Shown here piece by piece: positions 1-5,306 of a stretch of 5,577 bases of DNA (positions are counted from its first letter, which is position 1; each line of letters opens with the position of its first letter). Origin of the DNA: RUG13091 sp963619935 (GTDB lineage Bacteria > Bacillota_I > Bacilli_A > RFN20 > CAG-826); NCBI GenBank assembly GCA_963619935.1, contig CAVEYA010000075.1:1-5577 (forward strand). Direction: 5' to 3'. Under the pieces are notes generated by a model. That model saw nothing but the letters and a program-made list of their open reading frames with translations, was not told where the DNA came from and ran no database searches. The position numbers and the translations under genes were made by a program.

Positions 1-35
1 ATATTTCGCCATGCTGATGTTTGTCTTGATGCCAT
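1..35 (-). CDS. 5' end of an unidentified gene, cut by the window edge
   Basis: Only the first 11 codons are present, reading MASRQTSAWRN, and the gene runs off the left edge. The start is supported by a strong ribosome binding site, AAAGGAG with GGAG at 47-44, 8 bases before the ATG. This matches the other genes here. Another ATG at 80 in a different frame also stays open to the edge, but it has no ribosome binding site. The gene lies 71 bases downstream of the nuclease-like gene on the same strand, with a perfect inverted repeat in the gap. No function can be given from so few residues. Confidence 0.7.
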   Translation of the reverse strand, partial: MASRQTSAWRN

Positions 36-60
36 AATACGTTCTCCTTTATTTTAGTGC

Positions 61-78
61 TGTACAATTTATTGTACA
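61..78. promoter_or_regulatory. Perfect 8-bp inverted repeat, operator-like
   Basis: TGTACAAT and ATTGTACA are perfect complements separated by two bases. The repeat lies in the 71-base gap between the nuclease-like gene and the gene that starts at 35, ending 26 bases upstream of that ATG. A two-base centre is poor for an RNA hairpin, and no T-run follows on the minus strand, so an operator for a dimeric repressor fits better than a terminator. The regulator is unknown. A weak RNA hairpin with a slightly opened centre is the alternative. Confidence 0.5.
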
Positions 79-106
79 TCTATGTATTAGTTCCCTTCAT
101 ATATTG

Positions 107-1216
107 CTAATCTATTTCTATATAGATTGCTTTATCTTTCACACCTGCATATTTAGCTTGGATTGTAGTTTCCTTGAATGTGAATAATAAGTTTTGTAAT
201 CTGTCGCCTTTATAATCATATTGGCCATACATTTCTTTTAGACTGAATTGTTGTTCATTTTGGAAGTCTAATCGTATTTTAGTGCAATTGCATTTATCTT
301 TTAGGCCACATGAATATTGACACCATGATGATTTACATCTATTGTCTGTAGCTTTTTCACTTTTTTGTGAATATATTGCATGGACTTTCTTTAGTGTATT
401 TGTTACAATTGGTTCCATTTCAGCGATAATACTATCATTATCATAATATGTAAATCTTACGTCATCGTTATACGCATCGATTATACATAATACATATTTT
501 CTGTATTGTCCATTCTTTTGCGCATAGACAGCATTTATATATGTCGCCATTTTTAGTTGGAACATTTTGTTTCTGTCATCATTATGTGCTGTAGATATAT
601 CAGCCATAATTGAGTATGTTTCTCTGTCAAAGAATGTTACATCCGGATTTGCATATAATGCTATTTCTAAGTCTGGATTGTCGTTATATTCTCTTGTATC
701 CAATTGTAGACATGCGTCAAAGTTACAATATCCCGGTTTATGGTCGATGCCATCAACTTTTTTACGATTTGCTTCATACATTTCAGTTAGCCAATAATAA
801 GCTGACATAGTCATTTTCTTTATGTTATCATATTCTCGTTTTAGACTAGCTTGTTTTGTCTTTTCAACATAATAGTCTAATATTGTGTCAAATGCATCTT
901 CTTTGTCGAATATTGGCGCGATATACATATTCTTTAGTGTCTGAATATATTTATCGTCATACTTCCAAAGTGCATAATTTCTTAATAGCATTTTTGCAAC
1001 ATAGTCAACGCAAGTTCCAATTGATGATGTTTCTGATGTAGCTGGTCGATAATAAGTCACTTGGACAATATATCGTCCATTTTTACCGGCATAATCTGCT
1101 TCTGGTTTACGTCTGATTGCTTCATGGTCAATGTTGCCTTTTCCCAAAATAATACTTCCTGGGCATTTTACAATTCTGTCGAATATGTTTGCTCCTAATA
1201 TAATGTGTCTCTTCAT
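107..1216 (-). CDS. PD-(D/E)XK / Cas4-RecB-like nuclease family protein with cysteine cluster
   Basis: Residues are numbered from the ATG at 1216 (369 aa). That start is chosen because GGAG at 1230-1227 lies 10 bases before it; the two upstream in-frame ATGs (1234, 1225) fall on or right next to the ribosome binding site. The N-terminus has KCPGS (17-21) and SSIGT (64-68), resembling the CPxS and GT motifs that open phage RecB/Cas4-like nucleases of the DUF2800 type. The centre, NPD (190-192), then ADIST (205-209), then QLKMATYINAVYA (220-232), resembles the PD, DxK and Q-Y helix motifs. The usual Lys of DxK is Ser208, so activity is uncertain. Cys294, 299, 303, 309 and 311, with Cys18, recall the one-plus-three cysteines of Cas4/AddB iron-sulfur nucleases. 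The family assignment rests on motif shape only. The gene ends in TAG and is co-oriented with the replication-like genes, which suggests DNA end processing or recombination. Confidence 0.55.
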   Translation of the reverse strand: MKRHIILGANIFDRIVKCPGSIILGKGNIDHEAIRRKPEADYAGKNGRYIVQVTYYRPATSETSSIGTCVDYVAKMLLRNYALWKYDDKYIQTLKNMYIAPIFDKEDAFDTILDYYVEKTKQASLKREYDNIKKMTMSAYYWLTEMYEANRKKVDGIDHKPGYCNFDACLQLDTREYNDNPDLEIALYANPDVTFFDRETYSIMADISTAHNDDRNKMFQLKMATYINAVYAQKNGQYRKYVLCIIDAYNDDVRFTYYDNDSIIAEMEPIVTNTLKKVHAIYSQKSEKATDNRCKSSWCQYSCGLKDKCNCTKIRLDFQNEQQFSLKEMYGQYDYKGDRLQNLLFTFKETTIQAKYAGVKDKAIYIEID

Positions 1217-1269
1217 AATAATCATTCTCCTCATCTATCGTCATTATGTTTTTACAATAATTTCCGCAC

Positions 1270-1297
1270 ATTATAATTTCCATACATTTATTCTTAA
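1270..1297 (-). promoter_or_regulatory. Candidate weak promoter upstream of the nuclease-like gene
   Basis: A perfect TATAAT lies at 1275-1270 on the minus strand. TTAAGA (four of six bases of TTGACA) lies 16 bases upstream at 1297-1292, overlapping the stop codon of the small gene before it. Transcription would start near 1263, giving a leader of about 47 bases to the ATG at 1216. The -10 box is embedded in a GGAAATTAT motif that occurs twice here (1281-1272 and 1265-1256) and twice upstream of the HNH gene, so a regulator may act on both sites. Confidence 0.35.
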
Positions 1298-1554
1298 CAA
1301 TATTGTCCAAAGAAGTCTGGTAAGAATGCTGATGCGAAGTTTACCCAATCTTGATATGATTGGAAGTTATCGTCATCATATAGTTCTTCCTCATAATAGA
1401 CAAATAATCGTTCGAATTCATCAGTGCCATAAGCATCTCTGATTGTATCACGTAATTCTTTATCGCAACGAATGCGACCATCATATTTTCCATCCTTCAT
1501 ACGAATCATTTTGTTGAATCGCGATAAGTTTCTTGTAATTTCTGTAATAGTCAT
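1294..1554 (-). CDS. Small acidic protein of unknown function (86 aa)
   Basis: I do not recognise this protein. It begins 21 bases after the stop of the polymerase-like gene, with GGAG at 1569-1566, 11 bases before the ATG, so it is almost surely co-transcribed with that gene. The first half is basic and polar (roughly residues 1-36, with several Arg and Lys). The second half is acidic and aromatic, with EEELYDDD around residues 55-62 and a hydrophobic aromatic tail ending FFGQYC. This charge split could suit a protein that binds a basic partner or mimics DNA, but that is speculation. No membrane segment or signal peptide is visible. The 77-base gap to the next gene carries a possible promoter. 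Confidence 0.75.
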   Translation of the reverse strand: MTITEITRNLSRFNKMIRMKDGKYDGRIRCDKELRDTIRDAYGTDEFERLFVYYEEELYDDDNFQSYQDWVNFASAFLPDFFGQYC

Positions 1555-1575
1555 AATATTCTTCTCTCCTTTTCT

Positions 1576-3507
1576 TTATAGCGTAGCTTGAAGTTTACGT
1601 AGTTCATCGATTGACATTGCATAATATGGTTTTGTTTCTTTTGGTCCGCAAGCGTCAATCTTTCCGGTTTCGCATAATTCCCAAATAATATCGGCTTTCA
1701 ATTGACGAATTTCTTCTTCATGTTCTGCTTTTGTAAGTGCTTCTGCTTCTGCTAATTTATCTGCTTCGCGTTTTGCAATAAGCGCTTTTTCTCGTGCCTT
1801 GAATCCAATATTATCTAATTTTTGTATGTCTAATGTTTTTAGGACTTCAATATCAGTAATATCAGCGAATTCACTGAATGACAATATGTAGTCAATAAGT
1901 CTTTCTTTTTCGTCGTCTGGATGTATTGGCGTTGGAATATATTTATCGCCATTTGCATCAACATAGCATTTTGACGCATAGTCATAATTTACTGGTTCAA
2001 CTAGAAGTATCTTTTCGTCGAAGTTACCAATCATAATCATATTGTTTCGTCTGTCAATAGTATGTATTTTGCAAGATGTTTGTTTTCCAATTGTGAAGTC
2101 AGATTCATCATAATTTACATAATATTGTTCGAAGTCGAAGTTTGTTTCTTTCGCTGTTTCAACAACATCGATTATTGCTTGATTATATACTTCGTAGAAT
2201 AATTCTTTTGTGCAAGTTCCTTTTTCGAAGTAGAATCCATCATAAACATTCGCACACTTAATATTTAGTTCACGGAATTTCTTTAGCATATAGATATATA
2301 CACCAGATTCATACGCCATCCAATTCTTTTTAGGTAAGAATGTAGTATTTTCGTCAATTGCCAAAAATTTATATAAGGCTTTCTTGAAGCGCATCACGAA
2401 GTTATTATATCGATCGTTCAATACTTCATCGACAAATCTAGCATAATATATTTTAGATTGTTCATTTACGTAAGCTTCAGACATACAATGTTCGTCAATA
2501 AGTTTCTTGTATTCATATTGTAGCGCGCAAGCGTTATATTTTAGTGATTGTGGCTTCATGAAGCATGGCATCACTAATGATTTTACAAGATCGCGAATTG
2601 TAGTTCCATTATATTTTTTGTTTCTGAATGTATCATAATCATCAGTAAGACAAAATTCTGTAGCTTTGTATAATTCGAAATATGGGTCTGTTTCCATATC
2701 CATCATTTTACGTCCTGTCAATATTGACACAATATTATAGTTTGTTCTTAAGATGCATGATGTTACGTCAATTTCTTCTGGATTGTCAATACCATAATAT
2801 TTGCTTAACAATTCATATCTTGAATTATCGTCTGGATGTCTTTCAGGATTCGCTGTTGCGCATAATTCCGAATATAATCTTGGATAAGCATATCCATCTT
2901 TAGTTTGGACCAAATATTTTACATGTTCATCGCTGATTGCTGTTTTGAATGTTTGACACATTTCAGTATTTGCTAATTTTTTAGCTAGACATGATTTATG
3001 TTTCTTTGTATTGTCTTCAACTAATGGATTTACGATTTCCCAAAATTTAGTTACAATTTCTGTATCATAATGTTTTAGTTTTGTGATGTAGGCAATATTT
3101 GCATAGACTGACCCATCATATCGATAAGTGCATACTCTTAATAATTCGCCTTCATCAATAAGTCTACTTAAGTATTTTCTTAATGTCGGTTTTGACAAAT
3201 TTAGTGTATCAGCGACTGTGTCTTGATTCAATACAAATATGTTTGACCAACCATCATTGATTTTAGCGACAACATCAGCTAATTTATTTTCAGCTATGAA
3301 GTTATCGTCATTCCATATTGGACTCATCGCATCAATATCTTTGCCACCAAAATATTGACTAATATATGCCAATAATTGTTTTAGTTCGCCATACTTAATT
3401 TCTGACTTTGTTGGTTTTTTGTTTGCTGCATAATTTTCAGCATAACGTTCTTTGTTTGCTGCATAATAGTTAGCATTATAAGCAGCGCGCTGTTCTTTTG
3501 TTAGCAT
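1576..3507 (-). CDS. Putative replication protein: winged helix plus family A / RNAP-like polymerase palm
   Basis: This 643-residue protein starts at an ATG with GGAG at 3521-3518, 10 bases upstream. The N-terminus is basic with two YAANK repeats (15-19, 26-30). Residues about 92-141 read as a winged helix-turn-helix (QDTVADTLNLSKPTLRKYLS, then a beta wing). The middle carries three motifs in the order of a polymerase palm: EEIDVTSC with Asp247 (motif A), RDLVKSLVM with Arg305 and Lys309 (motif B, close to RxxxKxxVM in T7-type RNA polymerases), and NVYDGFYF with Asp423 (motif C, like HDS/HDE). Glu400 starts a helix leading to motif C. A charged coiled coil spans about 570-612. The order A-B-C fits family A DNA polymerases and single-subunit RNA polymerases; overall similarity is too low to choose. 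The repeat-rich region directly upstream suggests a replication initiator-polymerase that binds those repeats. A plain DNA-binding replication protein without polymerase activity remains possible. Confidence 0.55.
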   Translation of the reverse strand: MLTKEQRAAYNANYYAANKERYAENYAANKKPTKSEIKYGELKQLLAYISQYFGGKDIDAMSPIWNDDNFIAENKLADVVAKINDGWSNIFVLNQDTVADTLNLSKPTLRKYLSRLIDEGELLRVCTYRYDGSVYANIAYITKLKHYDTEIVTKFWEIVNPLVEDNTKKHKSCLAKKLANTEMCQTFKTAISDEHVKYLVQTKDGYAYPRLYSELCATANPERHPDDNSRYELLSKYYGIDNPEEIDVTSCILRTNYNIVSILTGRKMMDMETDPYFELYKATEFCLTDDYDTFRNKKYNGTTIRDLVKSLVMPCFMKPQSLKYNACALQYEYKKLIDEHCMSEAYVNEQSKIYYARFVDEVLNDRYNNFVMRFKKALYKFLAIDENTTFLPKKNWMAYESGVYIYMLKKFRELNIKCANVYDGFYFEKGTCTKELFYEVYNQAIIDVVETAKETNFDFEQYYVNYDESDFTIGKQTSCKIHTIDRRNNMIMIGNFDEKILLVEPVNYDYASKCYVDANGDKYIPTPIHPDDEKERLIDYILSFSEFADITDIEVLKTLDIQKLDNIGFKAREKALIAKREADKLAEAEALTKAEHEEEIRQLKADIIWELCETGKIDACGPKETKPYYAMSIDELRKLQATL

Positions 3508-3526
3508 AGTATCATATCTCCTCTCT

Positions 3527-3542
3527 GTGCGTCATATCGCAC
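3527..3542 (-). promoter_or_regulatory. Leader hairpin next to the ribosome binding site
   Basis: GTGCG and CGCAC pair perfectly around a six-base loop. The hairpin ends right beside the purine-rich ribosome binding site of the polymerase-like gene (GGAG at 3521-3518). It could influence translation start or protect the mRNA 5' end. It is short, so chance cannot be excluded. Confidence 0.3.
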
Positions 3543-3543
3543 T

Positions 3544-3606
3544 CTATTATAAATATATAGCATTTCTTCCCGCTATTAGGAATAAATAGTTCATTTTTGT
3601 CAATAA
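3544..3606 (-). repeat. Iteron-like repeat cluster 2 (two 17-bp units), proximal to the polymerase-like gene
   Basis: Read on the minus strand, CTATTTATTCCTAATAG (3589-3573) and CTATATATTTATAATAG (3560-3544) are separated by a 12-base spacer ending AGAAATG. The same order and spacer ending occur in cluster 1. The flank at 3606-3590 also matches the corresponding flank of cluster 1 at 15 of 17 positions, including TTATTGAC, so this block is a diverged duplicate of that end of cluster 1. It includes a TTGACA box (3603-3598), but the matching -10 position reads CCTAAT, which is poor. The location 37 bases upstream of the start codon suits autoregulation by the encoded winged-helix protein. Confidence 0.7.
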
Positions 3607-3736
3607 TACATAAATTATTATCAACATGCAATGTCTATTGTAAGTTAGCTTAATTAGTTCCTTTAGTTAGTAAGTTAGTTACTTTATATAATTAACTTTA
3701 CTTTATTATTTTAGCATATGTGATTATTGATTCCAT

Positions 3737-3776
3737 CTATATATTATAATAGTTACCACTTCTATTATATTAGTAG
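3737..3776. repeat. Inverted pair of degenerate iteron-like units
   Basis: CTATATATTATAATAG (3737-3752) on the plus strand is the minus-strand unit of cluster 2 lacking one T, so it lies in the opposite orientation. CTATTATATTAGTAG (3762-3776) is a shortened unit in the usual orientation. Their inner ends, TATAATAG and CTATTATA, form a perfect 8-bp inverted repeat around nine bases. The low-complexity AT context lowers confidence. Confidence 0.4.
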
Positions 3777-3795
3777 GTAAAATTTTTTTTAAAAC

Positions 3796-3911
3796 CCTTT
3801 TACGCAATGGGCAAGATAGTCATATTATCATCATCGATGTGGCATATCTCCGATAATATTGACATCTCCATATTGGCGTTCTGTCTTAAACTATATCTTG
3901 CTCGTAAAAGG
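3796..3911. other. Long-range imperfect stem enclosing about 75 bases
   Basis: CCTTTTAC (3796-3803) pairs with GTAAAAGG (3904-3911). After a one-sided five-base bulge (3804-3808), GGGCAAGATA (3809-3818) pairs with TATCTTGCTC (3894-3903), with one G-T wobble on the plus strand (an A-C mismatch on the minus strand). Inside, ATATTATC (3822-3829) and GATAATAT (3852-3859) form a further 8-bp stem. In minus-strand transcription this follows E1 and the short hairpin, and only GTTTT comes after it before an A-run, so it is at most a weak terminator. It may be a DNA cruciform at an origin or part of a structured RNA. An ORF reading across it on the plus strand lacks a ribosome binding site. Confidence 0.55.
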
Positions 3912-3927
3912 ATTATACATATGCTAT

Positions 3928-3946
3928 GGTGGCCAGCGCGACCACC
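3928..3946 (-). ncRNA. Seven-pair hairpin just after E1
   Basis: In minus-strand RNA, GGUGGUC pairs with GGCCACC around loop GCGCU, using one G-U pair. The plus strand would have an A-C mismatch instead, so the minus strand is favoured as the folded RNA. It starts immediately after the ACCA that ends E1. The loop GCGCU is complementary to AGCGC in E1 (3983-3979), allowing an alternative fold or pseudoknot that would compete with the D-like stem. It may be part of one larger RNA with E1 and the long stem. Confidence 0.45.
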
Positions 3947-4004
3947 TGGTAGACGCAGCATTCAGCATCTCTTTATAAGCGCTCTAAATTTGAGCTATGC
4001 GTCT
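3947..4004 (-). ncRNA. Cloverleaf element E1: miniature tRNA-like RNA ending in ACCA
   Basis: On the minus strand, a perfect 7-bp closing stem joins AGACGCA (4004-3998) and TGCGTCT (3957-3951). It is followed by ACCA (3950-3947), like a discriminator base plus CCA. After the first stem strand come TA (tRNA positions 8-9), then a D-like arm GCTC/GAGC with loop AAATTTA, then one G. Next is a small arm CTT-ATA-AAG, a linker AGAT and a weak third arm (GC/GC only). Without ACCA the length is 54, about 17 below a normal tRNA. There is no T-loop consensus and no seven-base anticodon loop, so it cannot be an ordinary tRNA. It shares GCTTAYAAAG and AGATGC with E2. A decayed tRNA is possible, but the shared fold with E2 and E3 argues for a separate RNA family. 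Confidence 0.55.
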
Positions 4005-4025
4005 AAATATTATAAGTTCCATACT

Positions 4026-4154
4026 CTATTATAATTAGATAGCATTTCTGTTCTCTATTATAACTAAATAGCTACTCGCTCGCTATTATAATTAGATAGC
4101 ATTTCTGCTCGCTATTATAACTAAATAGCTATTCGCTCTATTATAGGTAAATAG
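4026..4154 (-). repeat. Iteron-like repeat cluster 1 (five 17-bp units)
   Basis: Five units begin at 4026, 4055, 4083, 4112 and 4138 (28-29 apart, the last 26). On the minus strand they alternate between CTATTTAGTTATAATAG and CTATCTAATTATAATAG, with a variant CTATTTACCTATAATAG at 4154-4138. The alternation gives a 57-bp higher-order tandem repeat. Spacers are 9-12 bases, and two of them end AGAAATG. Each unit has short inverted ends (CTAT...ATAG) and includes TATAAT. Spacing of nearly three helical turns or less, and position upstream of a winged-helix protein, fit protein-binding iterons. Units and spacers are much too short for a CRISPR array. Confidence 0.8.
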
Positions 4155-4168
4155 TTAATTTTAGTCAA
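4140..4168 (-). promoter_or_regulatory. Strong sigma-70-like promoter reading towards E1 and the polymerase-like gene
   Basis: TTGACT (4168-4163) and TATAAT (4145-4140) on the minus strand are separated by exactly 17 bases, a near-consensus vegetative promoter. The -35 box overlaps the stop codon of the upstream small gene, and the -10 box lies inside the first 17-bp repeat. Transcription would start near 4133 and pass through the repeats, E1 and the long stem, with the polymerase-like gene about 625 bases downstream. A protein bound to the repeat would block the promoter. Confidence 0.6.
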
Positions 4169-4553
4169 TAAGTCCGGCTTTTACCATAAGTAAGCGTTTG
4201 TCAAAATCGACTTTATTTGTGCCATAACCAATAAGTTCGCCGTCCAAATATTCGTAAGTAATATCTAAATCGTAGAATCGATTGTATAATTCATTTTGTT
4301 TGCTTTGGTCTATATCTATGCAATTGAAGTCGCATTCAAATACAGATGATTCGAATCCACTAAATTTGACTTCTGTGCGTAATTTCTTAAATTGTTGATG
4401 TGCTTTTCCATGAATACAATCTGTGTAAAAATGATAGTGCTTAATTAGTGCAATATAACTTGGTTCATTATAAGCTTCTACGCATTCTTTTGCAAGTTCT
4501 ACTTCTAGTTTGTCTAGTTTGTTCATTAGTGATTGATAATTTGTCTTTCTCAT
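4161..4553 (-). CDS. Unknown protein (130 aa) coupled to the HNH gene
   Basis: I do not recognise this protein. The start at 4553 is preferred because GGAG (4567-4564) is 10 bases upstream, as in the neighbouring genes. The alternative ATG at 4559, adding Met-Thr, would be only 4 bases from the ribosome binding site but would overlap the HNH stop codon in the classic ATGA arrangement. Either way the two genes are tightly coupled. The first 60 or so residues look helical and charged (LDKLEVELAKECVEAYN), and the later part is mixed with acidic and aromatic stretches (YEYLDGELIGYG). There are several Cys and His residues (for example HYHFYTDCIHGKAH) but no spacing I can call a metal site. The stop is TAA, inside which the next promoter begins. 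It may be a partner of the HNH protein or unrelated cargo. Confidence 0.75.
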   Translation of the reverse strand: MRKTNYQSLMNKLDKLEVELAKECVEAYNEPSYIALIKHYHFYTDCIHGKAHQQFKKLRTEVKFSGFESSVFECDFNCIDIDQSKQNELYNRFYDLDITYEYLDGELIGYGTNKVDFDKRLLMVKAGLID

Positions 4554-4555
4554 AG

Positions 4556-5149
4556 TCATTCTTCTCCTTTTTCACTATGTAACTTAATCATTTTTCGTAT
4601 TGGTAAATTTTGTTCTGCTCGCCATCCAATATATTCAGCGAATGTCATTTTTGTCTTAGTTCCATCTGTTTTGAATAAGTATCCATTGACATAACGGCCA
4701 TATTGTTTATGTGCATACGATACTTGACCTTTATCATAGGCTCTGCGCATATTTGTTGAATGTGTAACCCATTCCAAATTCGAATAATGATTATTTTGTT
4801 TGTTTCCGTCAATATGATCGACTTCAGTGCAATCAGGTGATGGTTTGTCCAACCACGCAAATGCGACCAATCTATGGACCGGTGCTACGCTGCCTTTACA
4901 TCCAACCTGGACATATCCGGCATTGTTTATGCATGTAGTTCTTTCGAAGTAATAGACAAATGTGTCACCATCGACTGTATTACGATCGCGTACTTCTACA
5001 ATATAAGTTCCATCTTCATTTACGAATACATTTTCCAATGCTTCGCGTAAATTGTGTTCTTTTACAATCATGTCAAATTCATGTTGTAATACGATAATAC
5101 TTTTCTTCTTCACTTTATTATGTCTCCTTTGTAATTCATATAGATTCAT
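4556..5149 (-). CDS. HNH endonuclease, free-standing homing type (HNH_3-like)
   Basis: The protein has 197 residues and starts at an ATG with GGGAGG (5163-5158) about 9 bases upstream. The core motif runs from VHRLVAFAW (91-99) to VDHIDGNKQNN (110-120) and NLEWVT (124-129), then Asn133. This is the arrangement of HNH_3 endonucleases common in phages, with the Asp111-His112 pair and Asn124 as likely metal or catalytic residues. Residues about 45-90 look like beta strands preceding the HNH core. The C-terminal part (150-197) is basic and may bind DNA. Enzymes of this family nick or cut DNA and often spread their own gene. Here the gene has cloverleaf RNAs E3 and E2 upstream and E1 downstream, so it may have inserted into an RNA array. 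It lacks the RuvC parts of IscB or Cas9. Confidence 0.88.
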   Translation of the reverse strand: MNLYELQRRHNKVKKKSIIVLQHEFDMIVKEHNLREALENVFVNEDGTYIVEVRDRNTVDGDTFVYYFERTTCINNAGYVQVGCKGSVAPVHRLVAFAWLDKPSPDCTEVDHIDGNKQNNHYSNLEWVTHSTNMRRAYDKGQVSYAHKQYGRYVNGYLFKTDGTKTKMTFAEYIGWRAEQNLPIRKMIKLHSEKGEE

Positions 5150-5181
5150 AATAATTTCCTCCCGTATTCTTTATAATTTCC
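5150..5181 (-). promoter_or_regulatory. Repeated GGAAATTAT motif upstream of the HNH gene
   Basis: GGAAATTATA (5181-5172) and GGAAATTATT (5159-5150) lie just before the HNH start. The second overlaps the ribosome binding site and directly precedes the ATG. The same two motifs occur in the same order before the nuclease-like gene (1281-1272 and 1265-1256). The first also forms TATAAA, a possible -10 box, but no good -35 box is seen at the right distance, so a regulator or RNA-binding site is as likely as a promoter. Confidence 0.35.
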
Positions 5182-5242
5182 ATTCATTTTGTTCTTCTCT
5201 TTTTGTATCTTTCTTTATATATGGCCTTAGAATAATGACGTA

Positions 5243-5276
5243 GTAGCACAACCATCATAAATGATAGCCATGCTAC
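5243..5276 (-). ncRNA. 15-pair RNA hairpin with four G-U pairs
   Basis: Minus-strand bases 5276-5262 pair without interruption with 5257-5243 around loop UUUA. Eleven pairs are Watson-Crick and four are G-U. On the plus strand the four G-U positions become A-C mismatches, so the fold is specific to minus-strand RNA. The hairpin lies 31 bases downstream of the ACCA of E2 and 94 bases upstream of the HNH start. No U-run follows, so it is not an intrinsic terminator. It may be part of a larger RNA with E2 or of the HNH leader. Confidence 0.6.
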
Positions 5277-5306
5277 CACAGAGAGAAGAATGTGCGCACT
5301 TGGCGC

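Larger units (their letters stand above)
3508..4160. other. Gene-free region, candidate replication origin and structured leader
   Basis: This 653-base stretch contains no credible gene. In minus-strand order it holds a promoter inside a five-copy 17-bp repeat cluster, cloverleaf E1, a short hairpin, a long stem, an AT-rich segment (about 3590-3795) and a second repeat cluster 37 bases from the start of the polymerase-like gene. Within the AT-rich part are TTATCAACA (3618-3626), one mismatch from a DnaA box, and the direct repeat GTAAGTTAG (3640-3648 and 3670-3678). Iterons, AT-rich DNA, a DnaA-box-like site and an adjacent winged-helix protein together are typical of an iteron origin, though this is inference. 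A single-mismatch DnaA box is weak evidence in such AT-rich DNA. Confidence 0.45.

Noticed and set aside
1128..1310. 60-codon minus-strand frame overlapping the nuclease-like gene
   Set aside because: It lacks a ribosome binding site and overlaps two better supported genes in other frames.
3618..3626. Firm DnaA box
   Set aside because: One mismatch from consensus in very AT-rich DNA is expected by chance, so it is only mentioned as supporting context.
3783..3911. Intrinsic terminator formed by the long stem
   Set aside because: The stem is bulged and only four T follow on the minus strand before an A-run; the plus strand has no T-run after the stem.
3947..4004. E1 as an ordinary tRNA gene
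   Set aside because: It is about 17 bases short, with no T-loop consensus and no seven-base anticodon loop, and E2 shows the same reduced form.
3807..4034. 75-codon open frame on the plus strand
   Set aside because: It has no ribosome binding site, runs against all neighbours and crosses the long stem, hairpin and E1, whose structure explains the sequence better.
4026..4154. CRISPR array
   Set aside because: Units are 17 bp with 9-12 base spacers that are themselves similar; no cas genes are adjacent.
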